Source of the DNA: Agrostemma githago | Taxonomy: Eukaryota > Streptophyta > Magnoliopsida > Caryophyllales > Caryophyllaceae | NCBI GenBank assembly: GCA_958450325.1 | Contig: OY288247.1 | Span: forward strand, 54,315,701 to 54,379,700 | Direction: 5' to 3' | DNA length: 64,000 nucleotides | Shown: positions 34,448 to 48,094 of the stretch, piece by piece | How positions within the stretch are numbered: position 1 is the stretch's first letter | Layout: every line of letters starts with the position of its first letter | Notes under the pieces: model-generated | Seen by the model: only the letters and a program-made list of their open reading frames with translations | Told to the model about the DNA's origin: nothing | Database searches by the model: none | Program-made: the position numbers and the translations under genes

Positions 34448-37400
34448 TGTAACACCCCTGATTTTATAAACTAAATTAAACTACAGTTATGTTCGTATTT
34501 TTTTTATGATTTACCTCGTAATTATTAAAATCACTATAAAATGAATTTATCGTTTAATCGTTTCAACTCCTAAAATTCTATTTATCTCGAAAACTCTTCT
34601 TAGATATATAACATATTTTTATTCCTGTTTCGATTTATTTTATACATTTAATTTAATTCTTATCGAAAGTCTATTTCGGCGATTTAAATTCTAAATTCTT
34701 TTTATTTATTTATATTTAAGCTCGTATTTCTATTTTCGGCTCGAAGCTCATTTATTTTAAGTTTCGTCAAAACATTTATTACCTTTCCTCGAGAAATCAA
34801 TTTAATTCATTTTATTAAAGATTTACTATTCATCGTGAAGTACTATTGCATTGTCTAATTATTTATTTCTATAAACTTCATTTTCGTCTCAAATAATTAT
34901 TTATATCTCAGAAATGTTTCTTTTACTAATTTTATTTGTCGGCCCAAATTTTTTATTTATTTATTCGATTTTAATTCGATTTGTTGGGTCGGTCAACTTA
35001 CGTTCTCCAAACTCGTGTTTTAGTGACACCTATTCATTTTTTTCCATTTTCCTAACACTTTTAATTGGGAGACAAGTGGTCCATCCCACTTATTAACATC
35101 CACCGCTTCATCCATCCCCCCTAATCATCTTGTTTCCCACTTTTATTATCATATACGTTTCCCCTGTCAACCTCTTCGTCCTCCTCTTTGTTTTCCCTCC
35201 TACATCATCACGTTCATCATTTGTATTTTTCATCTCCATGGCTCGGTTTTTGACCTACTATCATCGTTAATCAGTTCTTTCATCGATTTTATCATCTGGA
35301 CTCTTCGAAAGGTAGTTCATTTCCCTGTTTTCGTACTCTGCCTCCCTTCTTTGTTTCTCTTGTTTTGATGTTGTTTCGCCTCCTCCTCTTTGCTGTACAC
35401 TGCTGCGTGGTCGTTGTTGTACTGTCTGTTTTACTTCCTTCTCCTTCTTTTTATTCTATTATTCTTTTCTTCTTCTTCTTCTTCTTCTTCTTCTTCTTCT
35501 TCTCCTCCTTCTTCTTCTTCTTCTTCTTCTTCTTCTTCTTCTTCTTCTTCTTCTTCTTCTTCTTCTTCTTCTTCTTCTTCTTCTTCTTCTTCTTCTGTAT
35601 GTTGCTTCTGTGTTGCGTCGCTGCTGTTGCTATCGATGTTGTCGTTGCTAATATTATTCCTGCTCGTTCTCGTCTTTCTAATCTTCGTCCTTCCTTCTTT
35701 TTCGGTTGTCATTGTTTCTTCTCCGTCTGATTCCGTCATACTGCCATTTTGGATGGATGCTACTACTTTTGTTCCTTCATTTCTGTCCGGTTCTGTGTTG
35801 TCGCTGCCTTGTTGGTTTGGTTCATGGTTGATGTCGTACTGCTTGTTGTTGTTGTTATAGTATATCGTTGTTGCTGCTTCTTGGTCGTCCTACTGCTGCT
35901 GTTAATCTGCGGCCCTTCTTCTCTTCTTTCATCTTCCTTGTTTTCGTTCTCATTTGTTGTTCTTTTTGCTGTTGTCTATTTTGTTACTGCTGCTATCCTT
36001 GCTGTTATTTTCGTTCTGCCGCTGCAATTGTATTTCGTTCTGCTGCTATTGTTGTCGTTGTTGCTGCTGTGTTGGTTGATTTCCAAGCTCTATTCTACGT
36101 AGTCTTCATTCCCTATATCCTTTCCCTTGTTCGTTCTTGCTAATCTTCCCTTCACCTCTAGTCCTGAAAATTCGATCATATATTCAGTCTATTCCGTTTC
36201 CGTCTTATGTCAATTACGCTCGTCCCATTCTTTTGTTTTGTTTTCTCAATTTCCGTGGTGGATCACGCTTAGAAGACTAATGGTTCTACAACTTGGAGCT
36301 TAAAGACATTGTTATCGCTTTGGAGCTTGGACTGATCAAGGACGAGTATGTGTTCGTTTTGGTATCCTCTAAAGGTAACTTTATGACGTTACTTGATTTT
36401 ATATCGTATGTTTGAGTAGTAGTATGTAGTAAATATTTTAACTTCGGTTTTCTAAATTTTAGCTATTTATTATTTGCTAATTAATATATTATTTTTAAAT
36501 TGTGTACCTTATAAATATTTTACAACTTTGGATATCGTTTTATAAAATCATTAGTAATTTTATTATTTATGATCGTTATAATATTTTATTGGTTATCGTG
36601 ACACTAGTAACTAAATAATATCGATTTCATATTTTCGTTATATTTTGTTAATTTCTAATTTTTAACTCAAAATCGTATTTTTATATTATAATCAAGATTT
36701 GTATACTCGTTCAATAAATTAATTTCGTCCTACGACTTGTATTAATAAATTAGAAAATAGTCGATTTTGTTTTAAATATATTTTTTTGTCAAGAATATTT
36801 TCACTAATCAATTATTATTTATTTCCAATTGACTATTTTTTGTAAAATTCGTATTATTTTTTAATAAAAGCTACTTGTCAAAAAATAATTTGAAACCTTT
36901 TTAAATCTCATTTCATTTATAAAACTCGTTGAGTCAATTAATTTTGATATCGTTTTTCTTAAAACCTCTCTTTCCTCAATTTATAGTTTTAACTCCAATT
37001 TCTAATTATTTATAAAATACTATATATTGACGTTTTACATTTTATTTATATTTTGAGTAACAAATTTAGATATATATTAAAGTTATGATAATGACGATAA
37101 TAATAAAATGTTAATTTCGTTAGAAACACTGTTTTAATACATTTCACTTATTTTGATAACCTACATATTTTCTATAACAATATTTTTATTTTAAGTAAGT
37201 TCCTAAAATTAGAAAGTTTCTATTTATAGAAGCTTGCTAATTTAAAATATGATGATTACTTCTTCTACCTCTATATTATTTATATTGATTATATATTTTG
37301 TATATCGATAATGGCTTTGTTTTGGAGTTATGAAATAAGAGCAAGTGTGGGGTTTAGAGTAATATGGTCTAGGATGTACGTTTTTGCCATCAACTATGAG

Positions 37401-38098
37401 GCTGGTGTGTCTTTATGAGGCACATTGGTTGTTGAACTGAGCATGGTTTGTGTCCAGGAGGGATATATACTACTTAAACCAGGACCTCGTTGCACGCAGT
37501 CCTATTATAGTTGAGTTGCCTAGTAAGAGAATGGATTCTGTTATGAGTTAAGTCTACAGTTCTCGAAGATAGTTTCCAGTATTATCTCTGGTGAAAGTCA
37601 ACCTTGTGCACACTGACCGATTTTCCATAATGCTATTTTTGGATATTATTATTATCGATTGATTTTGACTTGCAGGTTGGCAAGTGCTTTATGTTTCGCT
37701 GAAAACTTATTTTTATTATATAGTTTTAATGTTTTCTCTATTTTAAATATTTTGATAAAATAATACTATTGTTTTCCATATGATATAATATGGTTGGGAG
37801 AACGTCCCGAGTTACTCCCCACTGATGTGGCTGTTATGTTTATAACAGGACAGGTATTTGTTGCTGGGTTTTGAGTGTGAGCCAGCGAGTTGCGTGGATC
37901 CTGCTCTTTCTTCATTCATGTTTATTTTTGGATTTTTGTAACCCTGTTTGAAGAATATTTATTTTAGCCTTTTTGTAAAAAGTGGCATTTGTATTGACTG
38001 ACCGTTCGTTTATTAAAATATAGGACATGAGTGTGTTTTAATCTCAAATCTACAGTGTTTTCGCCACTGTATTGCGTTAGAATTTCTAGGGGATTACA
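34448..38098 (+). repeat. Family-3 solo LTR G inside F
   Basis: TGTAACACCCCTG...GGGGATTACA, 3.65 kb, related to F and H. The flanks GTTTT (34443-34447) and ATTTC, the latter reading ATTTT in the duplicated copy at 46723-46727, fit a decayed 5-bp target duplication. It contains a pure trinucleotide repeat and no recognisable genes. Confidence 0.8.
35465..35596. repeat. (TTC)n microsatellite
   Basis: About 130 bp of TTC/CTT with one CTCCTCC interruption. The poly-S, poly-F and poly-E frames across it are artefacts. Confidence 0.95.
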
Positions 38099-38325
38099 AT
38101 TTCATATAATAGTAATTACAATTTTAAAATCTTGTAATATGGCTGGGAGAACGTCGTCGTTGCTCCTCACTGATTGTGGTTGTTATGTTTTTAACAAGGC
38201 AGGTATGTGTGTTTTCCTTCGGGTGGGCTAGCGAGTAGTTACGGATCCTGCTTCGCTGATTAATAACTGGAACTATGGATTATTATAACCCTTTTTATGA
38301 ATTTTATATTATTTCTATTTTGCAG

Positions 38326-39321
38326 TGATACGAGTAAACTCGAACCCGACCCGATTGTGGTTGGACCGAACAAAGCCCACATGAGACGATACCCTTGCTC
38401 GGGGTATTCGGACCAAGCCCAATAAAGCTAGGCCTGTGCATGTTCAGACACGTCCAAGTATTACGAAGATATGTACACTAGATAAAGTGAAGATTGCAAC
38501 CAAGTATTACGAAGATATGTGCAAGATTACAAGGAGATATTTTCTTGTGATCCCTACTCCAATTAAGTCAATACAATCTTCTCTTAAAGTGACGACAAGG
38601 TGGATTGATATGAAGGCGGATTGTATATCCATGGGATGTCGTTTTCATGGAGATACTCGAGTATCTCACCCAAAATAAAAGGATGCAATCTTTCTCTTTA
38701 TTAGAAAACACAATAAGGGAGATCTTATGAAGATCACTCATTTTAGGCGAGAAGATCAAAGAGATACACACAAGGATAAGCTACTATATTTTCAAAGATT
38801 AGCTGCTTTTTTCATTGATCATGTATCTCTTAAAATAAGCTAGTATATCATAAGATAAGAATAATATCTCGTAGAATAATCTACACGTGTAAGGCTATAT
38901 AAGTCGTGTACGGTGCGTAAGCATTATTCCTTGAACGATTAAGTACTAAAATTTTAGCAAGTTTTTTATTTACATCGAACATTGTGAAAACCCATTTCGA
39001 GAAAGTACATCGAAATCGCGTTGAGGAATTGGTGCGCCAATCTCTACGTTATTAGTTTTGGATTCAAGGTCGAGTTCGGGCTAAATATCTTTGGTCACGT
39101 TTATCTTTCACTTTGTCACAAAATCGATACGTAATTCAAAGTATTTCCCTTCCTAAAATAGACGTGTCATAAATGACCTTATTGCGGAAGACCTTAACCT
39201 TGGCCAGGGTTACATTAACCTTAGTTCAATTTCACTCAAAAATCCACGTCACCACTCAAGGTTACATTAACCATCGATCCAACTTCATTTCTTATTCTAA
39301 ACCATTTCCGCATTCGCATCA
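38326..39321 (+). repeat. Element E 5' LTR (996 bp)
   Basis: TGATACGAGT...CGCATCA, followed three bases later by an initiator-Met primer site. Over its first about 365 bp it is nearly identical to the solo copy at 46951 (about two differences seen), but clearly diverged beyond that. Against 45270-45590 it is diverged throughout. Confidence 0.9.
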
Positions 39322-39324
39322 TTT

Positions 39325-39336
39325 TGGTATCAGAAC
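39325..39336 (+). other. Primer binding site of E, tRNA-iMet type
   Basis: TGGTATCAGAAC, the common plant initiator-methionine tRNA primer site with one change (A for G). Confidence 0.85.
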
Positions 39337-39354
39337 CATGTCTATATTAGCGAC

Positions 39355-40575
39355 ATGGGAGATAACGATATCAACGACAACAATGTAAACAATGACGTAA
39401 ACAACGTCAATAATGGAGGGGGTAATGATGACAATCTCATCCAACAATTGCTCTGTGTCTTGCGCAATTTGCCCGAGAATAGACCCGAAGGAGGCGCTAG
39501 GAGATTCATGGATGTGCCCAAGCCCCATGACGATTTCAAAGTCACGGAATTACCTGAATTCGAAGGAAGAAATAGATCCGAAAGAGTACTTGGACTGGGA
39601 GCGTCAAATGGAAAGGATGTTCGAATTCAAGGATGTCCCCGATGAGAAGCGTTGCAAGTATGCTATCTTGAGGCTAACAAAAATTGCGTTCCTATGGTTC
39701 GAAAGTATGAAGACTAGGAGAGCACGAGAGGAAAAGCCTAATATCCGGTCATGGGAGGAAATCAAAAGTAAATTACGCAAGAGGTATGTTCCTAAAAGTT
39801 ACAAAATCAACTTATATCGTAAGATAGCCGAGTTGAAACAAGGGACCATGTCAATTAGTGCGTATATTGAGGAGTTTAAAAAGGTATATCTTTAATGTGT
39901 GATTTAGAAGAACTCGAGGAACAAAATATAGCTAGGTTTTGTAGGGGATTAAATCGTAACATAGATGATGTGGTAGATTTACATCCATATGGTTCGTTTG
40001 ATTTGTTATGCACTTTGTGTTTAAAAGTAGAGGGCCAACAAAAACGACGAACTACTCCAACCACTAAAACGAACACTTGGACAAAATCAGAAACACCTAA
40101 CAAATTCGGAGGGTCTAGTTCAAGCCAAACCTCTAAATCCGTAATTGCCACCCAAACAACACCAAGAACAGACACCAAATCCAAAGGCATGTCTAAGGTC
40201 CGTTGTTTTAAGTGTCAAGGATTCGGCCACTTTCAAAGCAATTGTCGTAATAAAAGAGTCATCACATTAAGAGAGGCAATTAGTTATCGCGATGAATTGA
40301 TGGAGGGTTTTAGTGATGAGGATGAACCATCATATGTAACGAATGGAGAGGGGTTAGAGGGGGATGACGTGCTAGAGTTTGTAGCACCAAGTCATGTTGA
40401 GTCTTTGGTCTTACATCGTCGTACTTTGCACACCGTTGTTGAACCGGTTGTGGCCGAAAAACGTGACCAAATCTTCCACACTAAATGTTTGGTCAAAGAC
40501 AAATGGTTTAACATGATCATTGATGGGGGAGTTATACTAACGTCGCCTCACAAGATATGGTTAAGAAATTAACCT
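39355..40575 (+). pseudogene. Element E gag and protease start
   Basis: The ATG at 39355 begins an N/D-rich leader, then a Gag core (DPKEYLDWERQMERMFEF, KLRKRYVPKSYK, AELKQGTMSISAYIEEF) and a CCHC zinc knuckle (CFKCQGFGHFQSNC, about 40204-40245). An IIDGG near 40510 is the likely remnant of the aspartic protease active site. Frame changes lie near 39570 and 39890, and the frame ends at 40570-40572. Gag would package RNA; protease would cut the polyprotein. The copy is inactive. Confidence 0.85.
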
Positions 40576-41642
40576 AAACCATCACACCACACCCGAGACC
40601 CTATTCCTTACATTGGCTTGATGATGGGAACCAAGTTAAGGTAACTAAACAAGTCCGCGTTGGTTTTATGATGGGTCCTTACAAGGACGAGGTAGTTTGC
40701 GACGGTATTCCCATGGATGCTTGTCACGTGTTATTAGGCATGCCATGGCAATTTGATCGCAATGTTCTTCATAAAGAACAAAGCAACGAGCATGAACTCA
40801 TTGTGGATGGTAAGAAGGTCATCCTAAGGTCTATGACACCGAAGAGATTCGTTCGATTCATTCTAATCGTACTAACAACCCGAGTTTATCAATGTTTGCT
40901 AGTGAAAGTGACGTGGAGCAGGTTTTGGCTAGAGGAGAGCAAGTGTATGCGCTTGTGGCATCTAACATGTCCAATGTTTCAAGAGGGAATAACCTTGACC
41001 AAGGTTACATTAACCTTGACCAAGTTTACCTTACCTTGACTCTGTTGAACGCATTAAACTACTATTGCGTGAGTTTGACGATGTTTTTCCAGATGATTAA
41101 CCAGCGGGTTTACCTCCATTGCGTGGACTCGATTATCAAATTGATCTCGTACCCGGCGCGCCCTTACCAAACAAGGCGGCCTATTGGAGTAACCCTGAAG
41201 AAACCAAAGAACTCCAACGACAAATTGAGGAGTTAATGGAATGAGGGTACGTAAGAGAAAGCATGAGCCCGTGCGCGGTACCGGCTTTACTCGTCCCTAA
41301 GAAGGATGGCACATGAAGATGTGCATTGATAGCCGAGCAGTGAATAACATCACCATAAAATATTGATTCCCGATTCGAAGACTCAATGATACACTTGATG
41401 AACTTCACGGCTCCAACATATTCTCCAAAATCAATCTTCGAAGTGGTTATCACCAAATTCGAATGAGAGAAGGAGATGAATGGAAAACCGCATTCAAAAC
41501 CAAACACGGTTTATATGAATGATTGGTCATGCCTTTCGGCCTTAAAAACGCACCAAGCACTTTCATGAAGCTTATGAACGAGGTTCTAAAGTCCTTCATT
41601 GGAAAGTTCGTGGTCCTGTACTTGGACGATATCCTAGTATAT
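40576..41642 (+). pseudogene. Element E reverse transcriptase, first part
   Basis: Degenerate Ty3/gypsy protease-RT linker and RT: HVLLGMPWQFDRN, LIVDGKKV, then stop-rich palm sequence, and the catalytic YLDD at about 41624 (VLYLDDILVY). The frame is split by a solo LTR immediately after the tyrosine of that motif. Many stops and shifts are present. Confidence 0.8.
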
Positions 41643-43249
41643 TGATGGGGGGACTTGCCGTGGGTCCTACCAACCAAGTAATACCAACTTGACCTAACTA
41701 GTAGCTAGGGTAAGTCGGGCCGATATCCACAGGGACGGTTATGAGGGTCTAGACTATGGTCTACCTAAAAACGAGGCTAAGTCAGCAAAACAACACAAAG
41801 AGAAGAGAATTGACTAACTATATTGATGGAAGGAGATGAAACTAGACTAACAATGGACTAGATATAACAAGAACTAAATGGAACAACTAAAGGTTAATGA
41901 AACTATCAAACTAGAGAAATTATGACTAAAAGGATGGAGAAATCAAATATGGGAAGGAGTAGGGTTAGGTTGGGTTCATAAGTGTAGTAGGATGATTGGG
42001 AGGTCAAGGGTGTACGTTTCACCTAGTTACTAAGGTCGGTCCGCGCTCTCGCGTCAAGCCTAAGTCTGCACTCTCGTGTTAAAGACTAAACCCGAATACT
42101 CGAGCAAGATATTACCCAATACATAAGGATTCAACCACAAATCAATCACACAATGAGAAGATGAAAACAAGCATGAGAAGCATGGCCACTACAACTCAAA
42201 CAAGCAATTCAACAAACACATGGTGCTCTTAACATGTGACTAATAACAAAGAATCCACCTTTACCCTTAATCAAACCGTAATTACCCATAATACACACTT
42301 AATCCCCCTACTAACCCCACAAAAAGTCTACTCACTCATAATCAAACTAATACTAACAATGATAAGAGGAAACAACATAAACATCCATTATGAAACTAGC
42401 AAGAACAAGAACAATAAGAAAAGATTGAAACTTGAAAGATTAAACAAGGATTAAGAGTAAAGAGAATAAGAAGATTATACCTACTAACAAGAAGATGAAA
42501 AGATAAGAACTTGCATTAATAAGAAAAACCCAAATAAATCTCCCAAGGTTGTCAATCTTGGATGAATCTTCAAGAATCCCCTTAATACAAGACTAATTAC
42601 TAAGATTAATCTAAGATTAACAAAAGTTTAAGGAAAGATTAAGCTAATGAGAGGAGGAAGTCTATCTAGGGTTTAGAATAATGTAGAGGAGTCTATGGTG
42701 CTTAAACAATACAAAGGAAGGGTATATATATATAAGGTTACTAAAGTGAAGGAGAAGAAACGAAGAGGCGCGGGTTACAGCTGGTCCATCCCAGTCGGGA
42801 TGGTGGTGGTCCCGACCGGGACGAGATGGTCCCGACCGGGATGGCCCAATAGTGGCTGCTTCTTTCTTGCACTTCTTCCCGACCGGGAAGGCTACTCTTC
42901 CCGCCCGGGAAGGGTCTTGTAGGCCTTCAATATGATCATAAAGGTCCCTATTTGCTCTTGATAGGCTTCTCATCGATTCTCGGTACTCAGGATCGAGTCT
43001 AAGGGGCTCGAGAATGGGTCCCAAGGTCTGGGGATCGAATCTAAGGCACCGAGTGATCGTTCCTTCTCTTCTTTGGCTCCAAATGTGTAGGAAACGAGTC
43101 AGAATCGTTCCAATTCTCCATGAATGGTCTTGGGAACCTAAAATGAACTAGAAGAAGCATAAGTAGCCCAGAAACCGCTCCAAAGAGCGATTTCACAAGA
43201 GAAACCGGGACCAAACACAACATATAGGCACTACAAGCTACACTTATCA
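41643..43249 (-). repeat. Family-1 solo LTR inside E
   Basis: 1607 bp with the same ends as 5661-7214 (TGATAAGTGT... on the minus strand at 43249, ...CCCATCA at 41643). The flanks TATAT and TATAC are a 5-bp target duplication with one change; the RT codons confirm the unchanged form. It contains palindromes (about 42788-42910) and TATA (42723-42734). No internal region, so LTR-LTR recombination has removed it. Confidence 0.9.
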
Positions 43250-45254
43250 TATACAACAAGGGTATTAAAGAGCACCTACGACACTTAAGACAAGTGTTCG
43301 AAACGCGCGCGCTAAGGTTGCAAAAACTATACGGCAAAACCGAGAAGTGCTCATTCTTGGTCGACAAAGTTATATTCCTTGGGTACGTTGTATCTCAGGA
43401 TGGAGTTGCCGTGGATCAAGAAAAGGTGGAGGCTATTCGTTCTTGACCTATATATCCCTAGTACGGTGACTGAAGTATGATCATTCCATGGATTGTCTTC
43501 ATTCTACCGATGGTTTGTTCGTGATTTCAGCACGCTTATGAGCCCAATCACGGGTTGTTTGATTGGAACGAACAAGCTCAAAAGGCGTTTGAGAAGATCA
43601 AGGAGTTTCTATGCAACGCACCTATACTCGCTCTACCCGACTTCTCTCAACTATTCGAAGTCCAGTGTGACGCAAGTGACATTGGAATTGGAGCTGTTCT
43701 AATCCATGCTCGACGACCCATAGCTTACTTTTCGGAAAATTGGGGGGCGCTCATTGTAATTACTCTACATAAAACAAAGAGTTCTACGTGATCGTTCGAG
43801 CACTTGACCATTGGAGTCACTATCTTTGCTCTAGTCATTTCGTACTTCATTCGGATCACGAGTCTCTCAAGTACATACATGGGTAACAAAAGCTCAACCC
43901 GAGACATGCGAAATGGATTGAATTTCTTCAATCATTCCACTTTTCATCAATATACAAGGATGTCAAGAGTAATGTAGTAGCTGACGCTTTATCAAAGAGA
44001 TATGCGCTACTTACCACGCTCGACGTAAAGTTACTAGGGTTCGAGTTAATAAAGAATCATATGTGCTTGATGATGAACTAAGGGAGATATTCGAGGAATG
44101 TCAAAAGGGTGGATACAAGCAGTACACGGTACAAGACGGGTTCCTATTTAAAGGAAAACGACTTTGTGTTCCAAAGCATCCAATTCGCGAAGCACATGGT
44201 GGTGGTTTAGCTGGACATTTCGGGATCCGAAAGACGCTCGACATCCTACACAAGCACTTTCATTGGCCGAAAATGATTGGCGATCTCCAAAACATCATAG
44301 GCAAGTGTGCTACTTGTTGCATGGCGAAAAGCTCTTTTAAAGCAGGAGCCTACATGCCATTACCAGTTCCGGAAAGACCATGGGAAGATGTGTCGATGGA
44401 CATTATTGTGGCCTTACCTCGTACTTCAAGAGGAAGAGATGCAATTATGGTGCTCGTTGACAAATTTTAGAAGATGGCACATTTCGTGGCTTGCCATAAG
44501 ACGGATGACGCTAGCAATGTCATGGATCTCTATTATCGCGAGATAGTCCGTTTACATGAAGTCCCGAAAACTATTTTTTCCGATCGTGATTCAAAATTCT
44601 TGAGTTACTTTTGGAACACGCTTTGGAAAAAGGTCGGTTCTAAACTACTGTTTTGCACTTCGTATCACACTCAAACTGATGGGCATATGGAAGTGACAAA
44701 CAGTATCTTAGGGACTATTCTCCGAGGTTAGTGAGTAAAAATCAGAAGGATTGGGTCCTTAAGATTGCAGATGCGGAGTTCGCTTATAATCGATCTCCAA
44801 CCTATGAAACTAAGCACTCTCCTTTCAAGGTAGTCTATGGGTCAACCCGTATTTACCTATCGAGTTGCTCCCCATGACTAAACAGGAATTCATTTACAAG
44901 GACGCGGAGGATAAGGTCAAGCCAATGACAAAGATACATGATCAAGTCCGAGCTAGAATCGAGGTGGTGAACGAAACCTACAAACGGCGAGCTAATAAAA
45001 ACCGACAAGCTAAGACATTCCAACCCAGAAATTTTGTTTGGTTGCACTTGCGCAAGGAAAGGTTCCCGGGAAAGAGAAATAAACAAGCTTATGGCAAGAG
45101 CTGAGGGTCCGTACTAGGTCGTTACCAAGGTAAACGACAACGCTTATAAAATAGAACATCCGAGAGACGATGGAGTCCATGCTACATTCAATGTAGGGTA
45201 CTTAAGTCCGTACTTAAGAGATGATGGCCTTAAAGAATTGAGGTCAATTCCTTT
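43250..45254 (+). pseudogene. Element E RT end, RNase H and integrase
   Basis: Coding continues in phase with the YLDD half: EKCSFL, FLGYVVS, then RNase H (FEVQCDASDIGIGAVL, near 43660) and integrase from about 44060. Integrase shows HKHFHWPKM with C-x2-C (CATC), D in SMDIIVALP, D in IFSDRDSKF and E in DGHMEVTN. The C-terminal part ends NVGYLSPYL. I do not see a clear chromodomain. Stops at 44468 and near 44728 plus shifts inactivate it. Ty3/gypsy; clade not resolved. Confidence 0.85.
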
Positions 45255-45590
45255 CGAAGAAGAAGGGGATGACACGAGTAACCTCGAACCCGGCCTGATT
45301 GTGCTTGGACCGAACAAAGCCCACAATGAGACGATGCACTTGCTCGGGGTATTCAATCCAAGCCCAGTAAAGCTAGGCGTGTGCATGCTCACACACGTCC
45401 CATATATTGTCTAGGTGCACTAGATAAAGTGAAGATTGCAAGCAAGTATTACGAAGATATGTGCAATATTTTAAGGGGATATTTTCGTGTGATCCCTACT
45501 CCAATTAAGCCAATACGATCTTCTCTTAAAGTGGCAACAAGGTGGATTGGATATCCATGGGATGTCGATTTAATGGAGATACACGAGTAC
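45255..45590 (+). repeat. Element E polypurine tract and truncated 3' LTR
   Basis: GAAGAAGAAGGGGA (45256-45269) precedes TGACACGAGT, the first about 320 bp of the LTR. At 45590/45591 the LTR stops abruptly and sequence identical to 36966 onward begins. The join shares about three bases (CTC) with both parents. Confidence 0.85.
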
Positions 45591-46950
45591 CTCTCTTTCC
45601 TCAATTTATAGTTTTAACTCCAATTTCTAATTATTTATAAAATACTATATATTGACGTTTTACATTTTATTTATATTTTGAGTAACAAATTTAGATATAT
45701 ATTAAAGTTATGATAATGACGATAATAATAAAATGTTAATTTCGTTAGAAACACTGTTTTAATACATTTCACTTATTTTGATAACCTACGTATTTTCTAT
45801 AACAACATTTTTATTTTAAGTAAGTTCCTAAAATTAGCAAGTTTCTATTTATAGAAGCTTGCTAATTTAAAATATGATGATTACTTCTTCTACCTCTATA
45901 TTATTTATATTGATTTTATATTTTGTATATCGATAATGGCTTTGTTTTAGAGTTATGAAATAAGAGCAAGTGTGGGGTTTAGAGTAATATGGTCTAGGAT
46001 GTACGTTTTTGCCATCAACTATGAGGCTCGTGTGTCTTTATGGGGCACATTGGTTGTTGAACTGAGCATTGTTTGTGTCCAGGAGGGATATATACTACTT
46101 AAACCAGGACCTCGTTGCACGCAGTCCTATTATAGTTGAGTTGCCTAGTAAGAGAATGGATTCTGTTATGAGTTAAGTCTACAGTTCTCGAAGATAGTTT
46201 CCAGTATTATCTCTGGTGAAAGTCTACCTTGTGCACACTGACCGAATTTCAATAATGCTATTTTTGGATATTATTATTATCGATTGATTTTGACTTGCAG
46301 GTTGGCAAGTGCTTTATGTTTTGCTGAAAACTTATTTTTATTATATAGTTTTAATGTTTTCTCTATTTTAAATATTTTGACAAAATTATACTATTGTTTT
46401 CCATATGATATAATATGGTTGGGAGAACGTCCGAGTTATTCCCCACTGATGTGGCTGTTATGTTTATAACAGGACAGGTATTTGTTGCTGGGTTTTGAGT
46501 GTGAGCTAGCGAGTAGCGTGGATCCTGCTCTTTCTTCATTCATGTTTATTTTTGGATTTTTGTAACCCTGTTTGAAGAATATTTATTTTAGCCTTTTTGT
46601 AAAAAGTGGCATTTGTATTGACTAACCGTTCGTTTATTAAAATATAGGACATGAGTGTGTTTTAATCTCAAATCTACAGTGTTTTCGCCACTGTATTGCG
46701 TTAGAATTTCTAGGGGATTACAATTTTCATATAATAGTAATTACAATTTTAAAATCTTGTAATATGGCTGGGAGAACGTCGTCGTTGCTCCTCACTGATT
46801 GTGGTTGTTATGTTTTTAACAAGGCAGGTATGTGTGTTTTCCTTCGGGTGGGCTAGCGAGTAGTTACGGATCCTTCTTCGCTGATTAATAACTGGAACTA
46901 TGGATTATTATAACCCTTTTTATGAATTTTATATTATTTCTATTTTGCAG
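45591..46950 (+). repeat. Duplicate of 36966-38325
   Basis: A 1.36 kb copy of the end of G plus the piece of F up to the E insertion site, at a constant offset of 8625 bp and about 1-2 percent different by eye. It is directly followed by another E LTR, so the duplicated unit includes the E insertion point. Confidence 0.9.
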
Positions 46951-47953
46951 TGATACGAGTAAACTCGAACCCGACCCGATTGTGGTTGGACCGAACAAAG
47001 CCCACATGAGACGATACCCTTGCTCGGGGTATTCGAACCAAGCCCAATAAAGCTAGGCCTGTGCATGTTCAGACACGTCCAAGTATTACGAAGATATGTA
47101 CACTAGATAAAGTGAAGATTGCAACCAAGTATTACGAAGATATGTGCAAGATTACAAGGAGATATTTTCTTGTGATCCCTACTCCAATTAAGTCAATACA
47201 ATCTTCTCTTAAAGTGACGACAAGGTGGATTGATATGAAGGTGGATTGTATATCCATGGGATGTCGTTTTCATGGAGATACTCGAGTATCTCACCCAAAA
47301 TAAAAGGATGCAATCTTTCTCTTTATTAGGAAACACAATAAGGGAGATCCTATGAAGATCACCCATTTTAGTCGAGAAGATCAAAGAGATACAAACAAGG
47401 ATAAACTACTATATTTTCAAAGATTTAACTGCTTCTTTCATTGATCATGTATCTCTTAAAATAAGCTACTATATCATAAGATAAGAATAATATCTCGTAG
47501 GATAATCTACACGTGTAAGGCTATATAAGTCATGCACGGTAGTGTTAGCATTATTCATTGAACAATTAAGTAATAAAATTTCGGAAAGTTTTTTATTTAC
47601 ATCAAACATTGTGAAAACCCATATCGAGAAAGTACTTCGAAATCGCGTTGAGGAATTGGTGCACCCATCTCAACGTTATTTGTTTCAGATTCAAGGTCGA
47701 GTTCGGGCTAAATATCTTTGGTTACGTTTATCTTTCACTTCGTCACAAAATCGATACGTAATTCAAAGTATTTCCCTTCCTAATATAGGCGTGTCACAAA
47801 CGACCTTATTTCGGAAGACCTTAACTTTGGACCAGGTTTACATTAACCTTAGTTCAATTTCACTCCAAAATCTACGTCATCACTCAAGGTTACATTAACC
47901 TTCGATCCAACTTCATTTCTTATATATTCTAAATCGCTTCCGCATTCGCATCA
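46951..47953 (+). repeat. Hybrid solo LTR of element E
   Basis: A complete LTR with no internal region, followed directly by the end of F (47954-48089). The first about 365 bp match the 5' LTR (38326) almost perfectly; the rest shows dozens of differences, as expected if its right part derives from the original 3' LTR. Confidence 0.85.
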
Positions 47954-48094
47954 TGTATCCATTTTTATTTTATGACTTATGTATTGACTTACCGTTTTTA
48001 TTTGATAAAGACATAGTTACAATGTGTTACAATCCCATATCTACAGTGTTTCTGCCACTGTATTGCGTTAGAATTTCAAGGGGATTACATAATC

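Larger units (their letters stand above)
30470..48089 (+). mobile_element. Family-3 giant solo LTR F with nested insertions
   Basis: It begins TGTAACACCCGC and ends GGGGATTACA, flanked by a perfect 5-bp duplication TAATC (30465-30469 and 48090-48094) in the LINE. With the insertions removed (34448-38098, and 38326-47953 which includes a locus duplication), about 4.3 kb remains: 30470-34447, about 38099-38325 and 47954-48089. There is no coding, primer site or polypurine tract in it, and H (54537-58308) has the same ends, so it is a solo LTR. Stretches of more than 300 bp here are A/T-rich and gene-free. Confidence 0.85.

Noticed and set aside
35365..35860. Long plus-strand frames rich in F or S and a minus-strand poly-E frame
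   Set aside because: They are readings of a (TTC)n microsatellite inside solo LTR G; no conserved sequence outside the run.
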